A stretch of DNA of 64,000 nt from an uncultured Flavobacteriales bacterium (GTDB taxonomy: Bacteria; Bacteroidota; Bacteroidia; Flavobacteriales; Crocinitomicaceae): positions 310,001 to 374,000 of the forward strand of contig CAMLFH010000001.1 in assembly GCA_946479285.1 (NCBI GenBank), read 5' to 3'. The position numbers and the translations under genes were made by a program. Shown here piece after piece: positions 34,196-43,486 of this stretch (within the stretch, counting starts at the first letter, position 1; each line of letters opens with the position of its first letter). The notes beneath the pieces were generated by a model that had not been told where the DNA came from, did not search any database, and saw nothing but the letters and a program-made list of their open reading frames with translations.

Positions 34196-34918
34196 GTGCG
34201 GCTACGATTACCATTTTTTAAGCAAAACCGGTCTCCCGAAGACGTTGCATTCATTCGATTTTTCGTTAATCGTTTTGGATATCGTCCGAAGAATATCAAC
34301 TTGTTTTACCAGGCGGTAACTCATCGCTCCATTGCTTATCACGGTCAGAAAGATTTTTCCAACGAACGTTTAGAATTTCTCGGAGATGCCATTTTGGATT
34401 CCATTATTGCGGAATTCCTGTTTCAGCGCTTCCCGGAAGAAGACGAAGGTTATCTCACAAAAGTGAAATCCAAGGTCGTTTCCCGCAAAACCCTTTCGGA
34501 AATTGGTGAAGAATTGGAATTACGCACCATCCTGCGCTACAACAAAGGCCGCTCGATCAATCTAGCTTCTCTGGAAGGAAATGCCTTCGAAGCCATCATC
34601 GGGGCAATCTATCTCGATAGTTCTTATGAAGTGACCAAGAAGATCATCCACAACCATATTTTCCGCAAATATGTGGATCTGAACAAGATCCTGGAAGAAG
34701 AGATCGACTTCAAGTCCAAACTGTTCATCTGGAGCCAGAAACGCCGTTTAGCTTTAGAATTCGTGGTTCTCCGCGAAGAAAACAACCACGGAACCTGGTT
34801 CTACGAAGTGATCGTGCAGGTAAACGCAGTAAACTACGGAAAAGGAACCGGGAATTCGAAGAAATTGGCTGAGCAGGCTGCGGCTAAGGAAACCTTGATC
34901 CTGATGGGAGAAATCTAA
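34196..34918 (+). CDS. rnc: Ribonuclease III
   Basis: 240 aa double-strand-specific endoribonuclease for rRNA and mRNA processing. Start is GTG at 34196, 7 bases after fabF. The RNase III signature NERLEFLGDAILD is at about residues 55-67 and the second acidic cluster NAFEAIIGAIYLD near 122. A C-terminal dsRNA-binding domain runs from about 165 (FKSKLFIWSQKRRL, then GKGTGNSKKLAEQAAAKE). The N-terminal extension before the catalytic domain (LPFFKQNRSPEDVAFIRFF) is about 20 residues. Confidence 0.95.
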   Translation: MRLRLPFFKQNRSPEDVAFIRFFVNRFGYRPKNINLFYQAVTHRSIAYHGQKDFSNERLEFLGDAILDSIIAEFLFQRFPEEDEGYLTKVKSKVVSRKTLSEIGEELELRTILRYNKGRSINLASLEGNAFEAIIGAIYLDSSYEVTKKIIHNHIFRKYVDLNKILEEEIDFKSKLFIWSQKRRLALEFVVLREENNHGTWFYEVIVQVNAVNYGKGTGNSKKLAEQAAAKETLILMGEI

Positions 34919-35015
34919 ACACAGTTTTCGTAGCGTTTTCTTAATTAAATCCTAACTTCCCGAAGATTGCCATGTCTAAGATTATGCGTATCTTCACGTA
35001 ATAAATTTAAAGTGG

Positions 35016-35447
35016 ATGAGCAAGCAAAAGCGTCATGTACTTTCATTGGAAACATCTGTAGACTTTGAACTGATCGGGATCTGTTCTCACCACAGCGATT
35101 ACCGACTGGCGTGGGGAATCAACAAGATCCTGGACCTGGAGCTCACAAAAAGCGAAGAGCCCTTTGTCATTCAATCCAAAAAAGGTACAATCGTTTCACA
35201 ACACAGTTTCCATGTGTTTATCGATGAGGTAGATCACATGGAATGGTATTTAATTAAGAATAAATCGGAAGGAAAATTCCTGATCCCCGAAAAGAACCAA
35301 ATTGATTATTTTTTGATTCTGAGAGAAAATATTCTCCATGAATTGGACGATTTGGTGGAACGGATCCGGGAATCAAACAGTGTGATGGCTGCTTATGTTT
35401 TTGAAGCAGAATCCATCCCTTCCGCAGAACTAATAATTTTTGAATGA
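35016..35447 (+). CDS. IPExxxVDY family protein
   Basis: 143 aa small cytosolic protein of a Bacteroidota family named for its motif; here the motif reads IPEKNQIDYFLIL (Ile in place of Val). N-terminal VDFELIGICSHHSDYRLAWGIN is also typical. The function is not established. It overlaps the start of the pyruvate kinase gene by an ATGA junction and follows rnc after 97 bases; this rnc-IPExxxVDY-pyk order recurs in flavobacteria as far as I recall, hinting at a link to one of its neighbours. Confidence 0.85.
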   Translation: MSKQKRHVLSLETSVDFELIGICSHHSDYRLAWGINKILDLELTKSEEPFVIQSKKGTIVSQHSFHVFIDEVDHMEWYLIKNKSEGKFLIPEKNQIDYFLILRENILHELDDLVERIRESNSVMAAYVFEAESIPSAELIIFE

Positions 35448-36862
35448 AAAAAACAAAGATCGTAGCGACCATGGGTCCTGCTACTGCTGATAAACAAGTA
35501 CTAAAACAAATGATATTGGATGGTTTGAACGTATGTCGTTTGAATTGTTCACACGGATCGCACGAAGATCACAAGAAAAGCATCGACATGATCCGCGAGA
35601 TCAACGAAGAAACCGGTTTGAATGTTTCCATCCTGGCAGATTTGCAAGGCCCCAAGATCCGAACTTATGAAATGGAAAACAATGGCGTGATGATGGTTGA
35701 TGGTGCAATGGTGACGATTGTAACGGAGCGTATTACCGGAACGGCAGAGAAGTTCGGGATCAGTTATTCGTTGATGCCACGGGATGTGTTGCCCGGAGAA
35801 GTGATTCTTTTGGACGACGGAAAACTGCAGATGGAAATTGTATCCACAAACGGAACAACGGAGATCAAAGCGAAAGTGATTCACGGGGGAATCCTGTCTT
35901 CCAAAAAAGGAGTAAACCTTCCGAATACCAAGATTTCTCTTCCTTCACTGACTGAAAAAGACCGCGAAGATTTGGAGTTTGCTCTGAATAACGATGTGGA
36001 CTGGATTGGATTATCTTTCGTGCGTTCTGCAAGAGATATTATCGAATTGAAGCACATTATCTCCAATCGCCAGGCGAAGGCTTTGGTGGTGGCTAAAATT
36101 GAGAAACCGGAAGCAATTGACGATATTGATGAAATCATCAAAGTAACGGATGCATTGATGGTGGCGCGTGGCGACTTAGGTGTTGAAATTCCTTACCAAA
36201 ATGTCCCGTTAATTCAGAAAATGTTGATCCGTAAAGGACATCAGCATGCAAAACCGGTGATTGTGGCAACCCAGATGATGGAAAGCATGATTACCAACGT
36301 TACACCAACCCGTGCAGAAGTCAATGATGTGGCGAATGCAGTCTTGGATGGTGCTGATGCAGTGATGCTTTCGGGTGAAACATCTGTTGGGAAATTCCCG
36401 AATGAAGTGATCCGCACCATGGTCAATATCGTGAATGAAATGGAGAAGTTTGATGGAATCTATCACAAGGACCAGCTTCCGGATAAGTCGCAATCTCGTT
36501 TCATCTCAGATTCGATTTGTTTCAATGCCTGCCGATTGGCACAGCGTGTAGAAGCAGATGCGATCATTACGATGTCTTATTCCGGATATACGTCTTACAA
36601 AATTGCTTCACAACGGCCAAATGCCCCGATCTTTGTCTTCACAGGAAACAAACAGATCATTACGCAGTTGAGCCTCGTTTGGGGAGTAAGAGCGTTTTAC
36701 TACGATAAGAAAGTGAGTACCGATCATACGATCGCGGATATTAAATACCTGCTTACCAAAGACGGTTTGTTGAAACAGGGAGATTTGGTGATCAATATTG
36801 CCTCCATTCCGATTGAGGAAAATGGAAAATCGAATATGTTGAAATTGAGTTACGTAGAGTAA
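35444..36862 (+). CDS. pyk: Pyruvate kinase
   Basis: 472 aa glycolytic enzyme converting PEP and ADP to pyruvate and ATP. N-terminal KIVATMGPAT and CRLNCSHGSHEDH, the active-site region VVAKIEKPEAIDDIDEII near residue 205 with the catalytic lysine, MVARGDLGVEIP near 230 with metal/PEP ligands, and TQMMESMITNVTPTRAEVND near 275 are all present. A complete C-terminal domain follows. Translation is coupled to the IPExxxVDY gene. The gene ends just before the double-hairpin element at 36866. Confidence 0.96.
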   Translation: MKKTKIVATMGPATADKQVLKQMILDGLNVCRLNCSHGSHEDHKKSIDMIREINEETGLNVSILADLQGPKIRTYEMENNGVMMVDGAMVTIVTERITGTAEKFGISYSLMPRDVLPGEVILLDDGKLQMEIVSTNGTTEIKAKVIHGGILSSKKGVNLPNTKISLPSLTEKDREDLEFALNNDVDWIGLSFVRSARDIIELKHIISNRQAKALVVAKIEKPEAIDDIDEIIKVTDALMVARGDLGVEIPYQNVPLIQKMLIRKGHQHAKPVIVATQMMESMITNVTPTRAEVNDVANAVLDGADAVMLSGETSVGKFPNEVIRTMVNIVNEMEKFDGIYHKDQLPDKSQSRFISDSICFNACRLAQRVEADAIITMSYSGYTSYKIASQRPNAPIFVFTGNKQIITQLSLVWGVRAFYYDKKVSTDHTIADIKYLLTKDGLLKQGDLVINIASIPIEENGKSNMLKLSYVE

Positions 36863-36865
36863 TTC

Positions 36866-36939
36866 GTTGAATTCGACTTCGCTCAGTCAACTTTTGAGAA
36901 TATTTGAAAGGTGGCTGAGCGAAGTCGAAGCCCCCTTTC
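36866..36939. repeat. Double-hairpin element with mutually complementary loops (copy 2), between convergent genes
   Basis: Hairpin 1: stem GTTGA/TCAAC (36866-36870 with 36887-36891), loop core TTCGACTTCGCTCA. Hairpin 2: stem GAAAGGTGGC/GCCCCCTTTC (36906-36915 with 36930-36939, one mismatch), loop TGAGCGAAGTCGAA. The loops are perfect complements. Compared with the element at 19983, stems differ completely while loops are conserved except for one compensated pair. It starts 4 bases after the pyk stop and touches the stop of the convergent gene, so a bidirectional terminator role is likely. Confidence 0.7.
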
Positions 36940-39502
36940 AATCAAGTTTTCCAGCCAAAGTAAACCCGACCCGCTTTGCGAATTTCTTTCCACCACCTTC
37001 TGCAGAAAACGCTTCAATTACCGCAATGTAAATCCCGATGGGTGCTTTTTGGTTGTTTGAAGTCACACCATCCCAGGTAAAACTTCCCTGCTGTCCCAAC
37101 AATTCGCTGGAAAAGAGTGTGTGAATTTCGCGTCCCTGGTTGTCGAAGATTTTTAAGGTAGCGATCATTCCCACATCAAAGTTGTATTGAAACAGCAATA
37201 CGTCCTGGAACCCGTCATTGTCCGGTGAGAAAATGGGTTCCGTAGTTCCGAAAGTCGAAGACACACTTTCTCCCGATAGGTATTGAGAATTCAACTTTCC
37301 GGGAGTTCCAAATCCGATGGGTTCTGCTGCAGTATGCCAGTTCGAAGCACTGGATGAAGCCCCTTCCGGGTTGATGCGTTCCAGCGTTTTGTTTTCGGTA
37401 TCATCAATGAGCGATAAATGCCAGTCTTCATTATAACTTACTTTATCAACCAGGATCGCATTGTAAATGAGTTGGATCGTGGAAGAATCGTTGTTCAGAG
37501 ATGGAAGAGAAGTAGCATAAAATCGGCCGGGGACTGATTGAGGGAAAGTACTTTTCTGATAGTTGCTGTCGGGAGTTAGTACTACATAAGAAGCCGGATT
37601 CAGGAAGTAATTTTGGGTGAAATGTACGGTATCTTCCCTGTTTGCAATGGCCATTCCGTTTAGGTTAATCACTTTAGACGAACGATTGTAAACTTCCACA
37701 AAATCTGACCCGCCGGTTGCCGGATCGAACAGAATCTCATTGATCACCAAATCTCCTGCCTGCGGAACATCTGCCAAAGCAAAGTTCCCGGAAAGTGTTG
37801 TTGCATTTAACCAGCAGTCACGGACCAATCCGTAAGAAAATTGATAGTGCTGGCTCAAAACCAGGTTCTCATTGAAAGTAATTAATGCCTGGGTGCTGAA
37901 AGCAGATGGCACGGCAACGGATTGAACAGTTAAAGTGGGATTCGACGTAAACAGGGCATTCATCAAACTCAAAGAATCCATTCCTTCGGAAAATTGGACA
38001 AGTAAGTAATTTGGAGCGAAGGCAGCTAATCCGCTTAATGCAGGCGCCTGCGTATCCGGAGTAATGTTGTACACGGAGTTTTGTGCCCCGGGAGTTCCGC
38101 CATTCCCATTGTTGGAAGCAATCCAGTTTGAAGCGTCCGAACATGGGTCATTCGGATTGATCAATTCCAGCGTATAACCGCCGGCTTTTTTGATTGGGTC
38201 CTGGTACCAGGTATCTGCATAAGAAATTTGGTCGATGATCAATCCCGAATTGTCTTTTAAAACCGCATCATCACTTGAATTATTGTAGCTCGGGAAACTG
38301 CTTACTGTATAGGCACCCGGAAACTCAGGAGCGCTGGATGTTGCACAGAGAATTTTGTACTGACCCGGATTGATAAAACCGGATAGAATGGTTCCCTCTC
38401 CGCTTTGATCACCCAGTTTCCAACCCGAAAGATCGATAAACTTGCTGCTTTTGTTGTAAATCTCTACGAACTCCAGTTCCGGCAGACCAATAACGGGTGA
38501 AGGATCGACCATGATCTCTGAAATGATTACATCTCCTTTTACAGCCGTTTCACCTATTAGATAGGTAAAGTTTCCGGTGAGATTCGTGGCCGTATTCCCG
38601 GAGGCATCTTCAATACTTGAAACGGTTACCAGGTAGTTTTGCCCGTTGACAAGCGAAGACGAAAGATTTACATGAAGCAAAGCTCCGTTTGTGCCATCAA
38701 CAGAAACAGCTGCTACAACTGCCGAAGGATTCAGCGTGTAATTACTTGTTAGTGTAACGTTCGGACCGCCAACCGGTTCACTGAACAGCAGGTCGAACTG
38801 AGAGTTGGAAATAGCTGCTGCGCTTACAAGCGTTGGAGCCTGTGTATCCACAATTTCATCCCCAATATAAATAGCATCGTAGTAAAACTTGCTGGCATTA
38901 GATGCCGTATAGGTTTGTGAAACACCAAAATGCGTCCCGATCAAAGCCGTTGGATCTGTTCCGGTGTAAGGACTTCCGAAGTTTGTTCCACCACTGGCAT
39001 CAACATACAATTTCCAAATTCCTGCGTTGTCTCTCACTACTTTCACACGTGTAGTAAATGAAGCTGCGATTTGTCCGTCAGGGGAAGCACAAATTTGGGC
39101 AGAAACTCCGGAAACTATTTTAAATAAGCGAACCGCGTCTGTTGACCCTGCTTCGCCAAATTGCAGGTAAAATCCATCCGGATTGGTACTTAAATCGGCA
39201 TTGGTGGAAGTGAGATAAACCCTTCCGAAATTGCTGGAACTCGGTGAAAACGTTTGGCGAACGAGAATTTCCCACTGCTTGTTATCCAAAGAAGACAAAT
39301 TATGTGGAGTCGATAAATAAGAACTTGCCGCAACGGTATTACTCAATTGTAATTCCTGCGAAGCATTTACAATATAAGTTGCATTGCTGCCATTCCATGC
39401 CGGATTTGCAGTGAAATCTCCATCTGAAAAATCGTCAGTTACCTGGCTTTTTCCCAGGAATGGAAAGAGGAGCAGCGTAATAGAGGTGAAGAGTGTTCTC
39501 AT
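36938..39502 (-). CDS. Secreted lamin-tail domain surface protein with gliding-motility/FlgD-like C-terminus
   Basis: 854 aa with a signal peptide (cut after GKSQ). Order: N-terminal jelly-roll-like region (about 20-215), an Ig-like domain (DTQAPTLVSAAAISNSQFDL, 218-315), a first lamin-tail domain (KGDVIISEIMVDPSP, about 320-475), a second Ig-like block (480-580), a second lamin-tail domain (AGDLVINEILFDPATGG, about 585-745), and a C-terminal domain (EPIFSPDNDGFQDVLLFQYN, LKIFDNQGREI, FTWDG, GIYIAVIEAF, 755-854) of gliding-motility-associated type that probably directs T9SS export. Such proteins are surface or extracellular; binding partner unknown. It stands alone, with no SprF beside it. 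Confidence 0.85.
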   Translation of the reverse strand: MRTLFTSITLLLFPFLGKSQVTDDFSDGDFTANPAWNGSNATYIVNASQELQLSNTVAASSYLSTPHNLSSLDNKQWEILVRQTFSPSSSNFGRVYLTSTNADLSTNPDGFYLQFGEAGSTDAVRLFKIVSGVSAQICASPDGQIAASFTTRVKVVRDNAGIWKLYVDASGGTNFGSPYTGTDPTALIGTHFGVSQTYTASNASKFYYDAIYIGDEIVDTQAPTLVSAAAISNSQFDLLFSEPVGGPNVTLTSNYTLNPSAVVAAVSVDGTNGALLHVNLSSSLVNGQNYLVTVSSIEDASGNTATNLTGNFTYLIGETAVKGDVIISEIMVDPSPVIGLPELEFVEIYNKSSKFIDLSGWKLGDQSGEGTILSGFINPGQYKILCATSSAPEFPGAYTVSSFPSYNNSSDDAVLKDNSGLIIDQISYADTWYQDPIKKAGGYTLELINPNDPCSDASNWIASNNGNGGTPGAQNSVYNITPDTQAPALSGLAAFAPNYLLVQFSEGMDSLSLMNALFTSNPTLTVQSVAVPSAFSTQALITFNENLVLSQHYQFSYGLVRDCWLNATTLSGNFALADVPQAGDLVINEILFDPATGGSDFVEVYNRSSKVINLNGMAIANREDTVHFTQNYFLNPASYVVLTPDSNYQKSTFPQSVPGRFYATSLPSLNNDSSTIQLIYNAILVDKVSYNEDWHLSLIDDTENKTLERINPEGASSSASNWHTAAEPIGFGTPGKLNSQYLSGESVSSTFGTTEPIFSPDNDGFQDVLLFQYNFDVGMIATLKIFDNQGREIHTLFSSELLGQQGSFTWDGVTSNNQKAPIGIYIAVIEAFSAEGGGKKFAKRVGFTLAGKLD

Positions 39503-39566
39503 AAGTCGGACTAATATACAAAAGTCCGACTTTATGAAGAAGTAAATTACTCAGTTTGAGTAGAAA

Positions 39567-40688
39567 TTATTTCAGTGTTCGCTCCGGAATCTGCTGATTG
39601 ATCAGTTTCTGAATCGCTTTCAAATAAGGTTTCTCTTCAGTAGAGCACATGGTGTAAGCAATTCCGCTGGAACCTGCGCGACCCGTACGACCGATTCGGT
39701 GTACATATGTTTCAGCCACTTCAGGGATCTCAAAATTGATCACATATTCCAATAAATCGATATCAATTCCGCGAGAGGCAATGTCTGTGGCGATGAGGAA
39801 ACTCACCGAGCGGTTTTTAAAACCAGCCAATGCTCTTTCACGTGCATTTTGAGACTTGTCTCCGTGAATGGCTTCCGCTTTCATCCCGGCTTTTGTCAAT
39901 TCCCTGGCTACGCGGTCGGCTCCATGTTTCGTTCTGGTAAACACAATTGCATGTGAAATATTCTCACTTTTGATCAATTGCTTTAAGAAATTTCGTTTGT
40001 CCGCTTTCTCCACATGGTAAACAAATTGCTCAACAATCTCAGCCGTTGAAGAAACAGGTGTTACACGCACATTTACCGGGTCAAATAAAATCGTTCCTGC
40101 AAGCTCCATAATTGTTGGAGAAATCGTTGCTGAAAAGAAGATATTCTGTTTGTTCTTCGGTAAACGCGGAAGAATTTTCTTGATGTCGTGGATGAAACCC
40201 ATGTCCAACATGCGGTCCGCTTCGTCCAAAACGAAATGGGTAATTTTAGACAAGTGAATATGCCCCTGGTTGATCAAATCCAGTAAACGACCGGGAGTTG
40301 CCACCAAAATGTCTACTCCGGCATTCAGCTGATTGACTTGTTTATTCTGATTAACTCCACCAAAAATCACCATCGAGCGAAGTTTAGAGAATTTCCCGTA
40401 AGCTTTGAAACTATCATTGATCTGGTTTGCCAATTCTCTTGTTGGTGCTAGTACCAGGCAACGGATCGGGCGTTTTCCTTTTACAGGACCGTCCGGCTCC
40501 AAATGTTGCAAAATAGGTAATGCGAAGGCAGCCGTTTTACCGGTTCCTGTTTGCGCACAGCCAAATAAGTCTTTTCCTTCTAATAAACTGGGGATCGATT
40601 GTTCTTGAATAGGTGTTGGAGTAGTGTATTCTAATTCTTTTAATGCATCCAGTAAATGTGGAAGCAGGTTTAATTCATCAAATTGCAT
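39567..40688 (-). CDS. DEAD-box ATP-dependent RNA helicase (RhlE-like)
   Basis: 373 aa helicase core with little else. Q motif TPTPIQEQSIP, Walker A AQTGTGKTAAFA (about residues 42-53), PTRELANQ, TPGRLLD, DEAD box VLDEADRMLDMGF near 155, SAT motif FFSATISPT, and the C-terminal RecA domain with HGDKSQNARERAL, IATDIASRGIDI and YVHRIGRTGRAG. It likely remodels rRNA or mRNA duplexes. It lacks the basic C-terminal tail found in many RhlE proteins, ending at IPERTLK. Monocistronic. Confidence 0.94.
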   Translation of the reverse strand: MQFDELNLLPHLLDALKELEYTTPTPIQEQSIPSLLEGKDLFGCAQTGTGKTAAFALPILQHLEPDGPVKGKRPIRCLVLAPTRELANQINDSFKAYGKFSKLRSMVIFGGVNQNKQVNQLNAGVDILVATPGRLLDLINQGHIHLSKITHFVLDEADRMLDMGFIHDIKKILPRLPKNKQNIFFSATISPTIMELAGTILFDPVNVRVTPVSSTAEIVEQFVYHVEKADKRNFLKQLIKSENISHAIVFTRTKHGADRVARELTKAGMKAEAIHGDKSQNARERALAGFKNRSVSFLIATDIASRGIDIDLLEYVINFEIPEVAETYVHRIGRTGRAGSSGIAYTMCSTEEKPYLKAIQKLINQQIPERTLK

Positions 40689-40807
40689 GAAATGTTTTTG
40701 TAAAATGCTCCGAAATGAATGTCACATGCGGTGAACTTTTCCTCACTTCAAATCGGTGGAAATGATTTTTCCGGTACAAAGGTACGATATTCATTTGATT
40801 CTCGTAA

Positions 40808-40862
40808 AAATGTTCAAATGTTCAAATGTTTCAGCCGAGGCTGATTCAAATGTTCAAATTTG
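40808..40862. repeat. Short direct repeats around a palindrome upstream of asd
   Basis: The 8-mer TGTTCAAA occurs three times, twice in tandem (40811-40826) and once at 40851, around the 14-bp near-palindrome TCAGCCGAGGCTGA (about 40831-40844). The palindrome resembles the GCCG-GGC palindromes in the mrdA-rodA repeat. It lies in the 258-bp gap between the divergent helicase and asd genes; a -7 box TATTTTTG for asd is at 40922-40929. Confidence 0.5.
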
Positions 40863-40946
40863 ATTTTGAGTTAAATTCTTTTAACGCTTGAACTGTTTTA
40901 ACCTTTTGAACTTTTTAGTATTATTTTTGTGTAAAATTTTTTGGTT

Positions 40947-41960
40947 ATGAGAGTAGCAGTTGTTGGAGCAACAGGAATGGTTGGAAATGTCATGATGGAA
41001 GTCTTGAAAGAACGTTCATTTCCCATTACGGAGTTAATTCCGGTAGCTTCAGAAAAGTCGGTTGGTAAGATGATCGAATTTGGAGGTCTTGAATTCGCGG
41101 TGGTGGATTTGGCAACAGCTGTTACCATGAAACCGGATGTGGCGATTTTTTCTGCAGGTGGAGAAACTTCCCTGGAATGGGCGCCGAAATTTGAAGCGGT
41201 TGGAACAACTGTTATCGACAACAGTTCTGCATGGAGAATGGATCCGGACAAAAAATTAATTGTTCCTGAAATTAACGGCGACATTTTGACTGCATCCGAT
41301 AAAATTATCGCAAATCCGAATTGCAGTACCATTCAATTGGTGATGGCGCTTGCGCCGCTGCATAAAGCTTATGAAGTAAAACGCGTAGTTGTTTCTACCT
41401 ATCAATCCATTACCGGAACCGGGGTAAAAGCGGTGAAGCAATTGGAAAATGAGCGTGCAGGAATCTCTGGTGAAATGGCCTACAACTACCCGATCGATAA
41501 GAACTGTATTCCGCATTGTGATTCATTTTTGGACAATGGTTATACGAAGGAAGAAATGAAATTGACTAAGGAAACGAAGAAAATTTTGGATCCTTCAATT
41601 TCGGTTACTGCAACTGCTGTGCGCGTTCCTGTAGTTGGCGGACACTCGGAAGCTGTGAATGTGGAGTTTGAAAAAGAATTTGATTTGGCAGATGTTAGAA
41701 AATTGCTTCATGAAACGGAAGGAATTACCCTGAAAGATGACCCAACTACCAATTCCTACCCGATGCCGCGTTTTGCACAATCCAAAGACGATGTATTTGT
41801 GGGAAGGATCCGTAGAGACGAAAGCCAGGAAAAAACCCTGAACATGTGGGTGGTTGCTGATAATTTGAGAAAGGGAGCGGCAACAAATGCCGTGCAGATT
41901 GCTGAACTGCTGATTAAGAAAGGGATTTTAGTTCCAATGACTGCTGGAACACACAATTAA
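40947..41960 (+). CDS. asd: Aspartate-semialdehyde dehydrogenase
   Basis: 337 aa, reduces aspartyl phosphate to aspartate semialdehyde for lysine/diaminopimelate, threonine and methionine synthesis. Start ATG at 40947; a TTG two codons earlier is possible. NADP motif VAVVGATGMVGNV at the N-terminus, NSSAWRMD near 90, the catalytic cysteine in NPNCSTIQLV near residue 126, and VPVVGGHSEAVNVE near 230. Full length. A promoter box TATTTTTG ends 17 bases before the start. Confidence 0.96.
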   Translation: MRVAVVGATGMVGNVMMEVLKERSFPITELIPVASEKSVGKMIEFGGLEFAVVDLATAVTMKPDVAIFSAGGETSLEWAPKFEAVGTTVIDNSSAWRMDPDKKLIVPEINGDILTASDKIIANPNCSTIQLVMALAPLHKAYEVKRVVVSTYQSITGTGVKAVKQLENERAGISGEMAYNYPIDKNCIPHCDSFLDNGYTKEEMKLTKETKKILDPSISVTATAVRVPVVGGHSEAVNVEFEKEFDLADVRKLLHETEGITLKDDPTTNSYPMPRFAQSKDDVFVGRIRRDESQEKTLNMWVVADNLRKGAATNAVQIAELLIKKGILVPMTAGTHN

Positions 41961-41985
41961 TAGCATTCAAATTCGTTATAGCGGT

Positions 41986-42816
41986 ATGCAGAACAGAATT
42001 CTGGTTTTATTCCTTTGTATCTTCACTTTTTACTCCTGGAGTCAAAAAGCGCACAAGCACAATGCCATGTCGCTTTCTGAAATTGGCTTTATGGTAGGCG
42101 GAAGCTATTATATCGGTGATTTGAACCAGGCGCATTTTAAGAATACCAATATCGCCGGACAATTGCTGTACCGCTACAATATCAACGCACGTTTGGCTTA
42201 TCGTTTGAATTTCACCTACGGGAGAATTGAAGGATATGACAGCCAGCAAAGCAATGAATTCTATAAAAACAGGAATCTTTCTTTTCAATCGGATCTGTTT
42301 GAATTCGGATCGGGAATTGAAGTCACTTATTTCCCTTTTGAAATTGGAAACAGAAGATACAAGGGAACCGCTTACTTATTGGCCGAATTATCGCTTACGC
42401 GCATTAACCCGATGACGGATTACAATGGGACAATGGTAGAATTACAGCCATTGGGAACTGAAGGACAGGGAACAACGATGGGCGATAAAGGGAAATATTC
42501 ACGTATTCAAATGGGAGTTCCACTCGCAATGGGTGTCCGCATTTCGCTTACAGATAACATCGGTTTGAACATGGAATACGGAATCCGTTTTATGTTCACG
42601 GATTACCTGGATGATGTGGGTGGATATCGCTACACCGATCCGGTTTTACTGGCTGCTGAAAACGGACCAACTTCTGCGGCATTGAGCAATAGAAGCTTAG
42701 ACGGAAATCGTTTCGCACAGCGCGGAAATCGTGCGACGAGAGATTGGTATACTTTCTTCGGAATCGGATTGATGATCCGTATGGGTGGAAAGACAAGCTG
42801 TCCGCAGCCTAGATAA
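41986..42816 (+). CDS. DUF6089-like outer-membrane beta-barrel protein
   Basis: 276 aa with a signal peptide (cut near SWSQ) and an OmpA-like barrel of the DUF6089 type: SEIGFMVGGSYYIGDLN, FKNTNIAGQLLYRYNINARL, FGSGIEVTYFPFEIG, and the terminal strand FFGIGLMIRMGGK followed by a short Cys-containing tail. A long loop (GGYRYTDPVLLAAENGPTSA, residues 210-250) precedes the last strand. It is 26 bases downstream of asd, likely read through from it. Function unknown. Confidence 0.83.
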   Translation: MQNRILVLFLCIFTFYSWSQKAHKHNAMSLSEIGFMVGGSYYIGDLNQAHFKNTNIAGQLLYRYNINARLAYRLNFTYGRIEGYDSQQSNEFYKNRNLSFQSDLFEFGSGIEVTYFPFEIGNRRYKGTAYLLAELSLTRINPMTDYNGTMVELQPLGTEGQGTTMGDKGKYSRIQMGVPLAMGVRISLTDNIGLNMEYGIRFMFTDYLDDVGGYRYTDPVLLAAENGPTSAALSNRSLDGNRFAQRGNRATRDWYTFFGIGLMIRMGGKTSCPQPR

Positions 42817-42847
42817 TGAAGTTTCTGAGAATTGATTTAATCTGCTT

Positions 42848-43474
42848 TTAGTTAAAGCCGAATTCTTGAAGCATTTCTTCCAATCCTTTTCTCCCACTTC
42901 TGGAGAAACCGTAATCTGTTCTAGCATTATATCCTGATTTTTCAGACCGTTTCTGTTGCCTTTCGTAAGCAGGAATAATCAATTCTGACTCCAGATAATT
43001 ACATTCCATACAAACACTGATTTGATCAATGTATTTTCCATCCTTGTAAAAAACAATTCCTAAACGAGGCTCAAAACAAGACATGCGCATACCTCCGTAA
43101 GTTTTTTTGGAAGCAACGAGTTGTAGGAATTGATCGGCTTGTTTTTGATTAAAAGCATGTTGTTTTTCAATGACAGCAATCAGACCAAATCTTTTGTCAT
43201 AAACAACAGGGTTTCGGTCTCCGCTATTCTCATATTTATAAGCTACAATCTGATTATAATCCAGATAATCGAAAGGAGTTCCAACAGCAGATTTTTCAAT
43301 TGCGGTTACGGATTTCAGGTAGTTATTCAACTCATTCTTATTGAGATATGGAGTTTTCTTAATTGAATCCGAATAGAAGCCTGGTTTTTCCCCTATAAAT
43401 GAACCAGGGGATGTTTGAGGTGAACAAGAAAGAAGCAAAGAAATAAGAAAGGTAATTTGGAGGAATTGTTTCAT
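42848..43474 (-). CDS. Lipoprotein of unknown function
   Basis: 208 aa with a lipoprotein signal (MKQFLQITFLISLLLSC, lipobox LLSC). Mature part: helical N-terminal half, then FGLIAVIEKQHAFNQKQADQ, YGGMRMSCFEPRLGIVFYKD and IDQISVCMECNYLESE with a CxxC pair, ending GLEEMLQEFGFN. The CMEC motif and position 12 bases after the DUF420 gene at the end of the oxidase operon allow a redox or metal-related role, but this is speculation; no family was recognised. Confidence 0.78.
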   Translation of the reverse strand: MKQFLQITFLISLLLSCSPQTSPGSFIGEKPGFYSDSIKKTPYLNKNELNNYLKSVTAIEKSAVGTPFDYLDYNQIVAYKYENSGDRNPVVYDKRFGLIAVIEKQHAFNQKQADQFLQLVASKKTYGGMRMSCFEPRLGIVFYKDGKYIDQISVCMECNYLESELIIPAYERQQKRSEKSGYNARTDYGFSRSGRKGLEEMLQEFGFN

Positions 43475-43486
43475 TGCTTCTGATTT

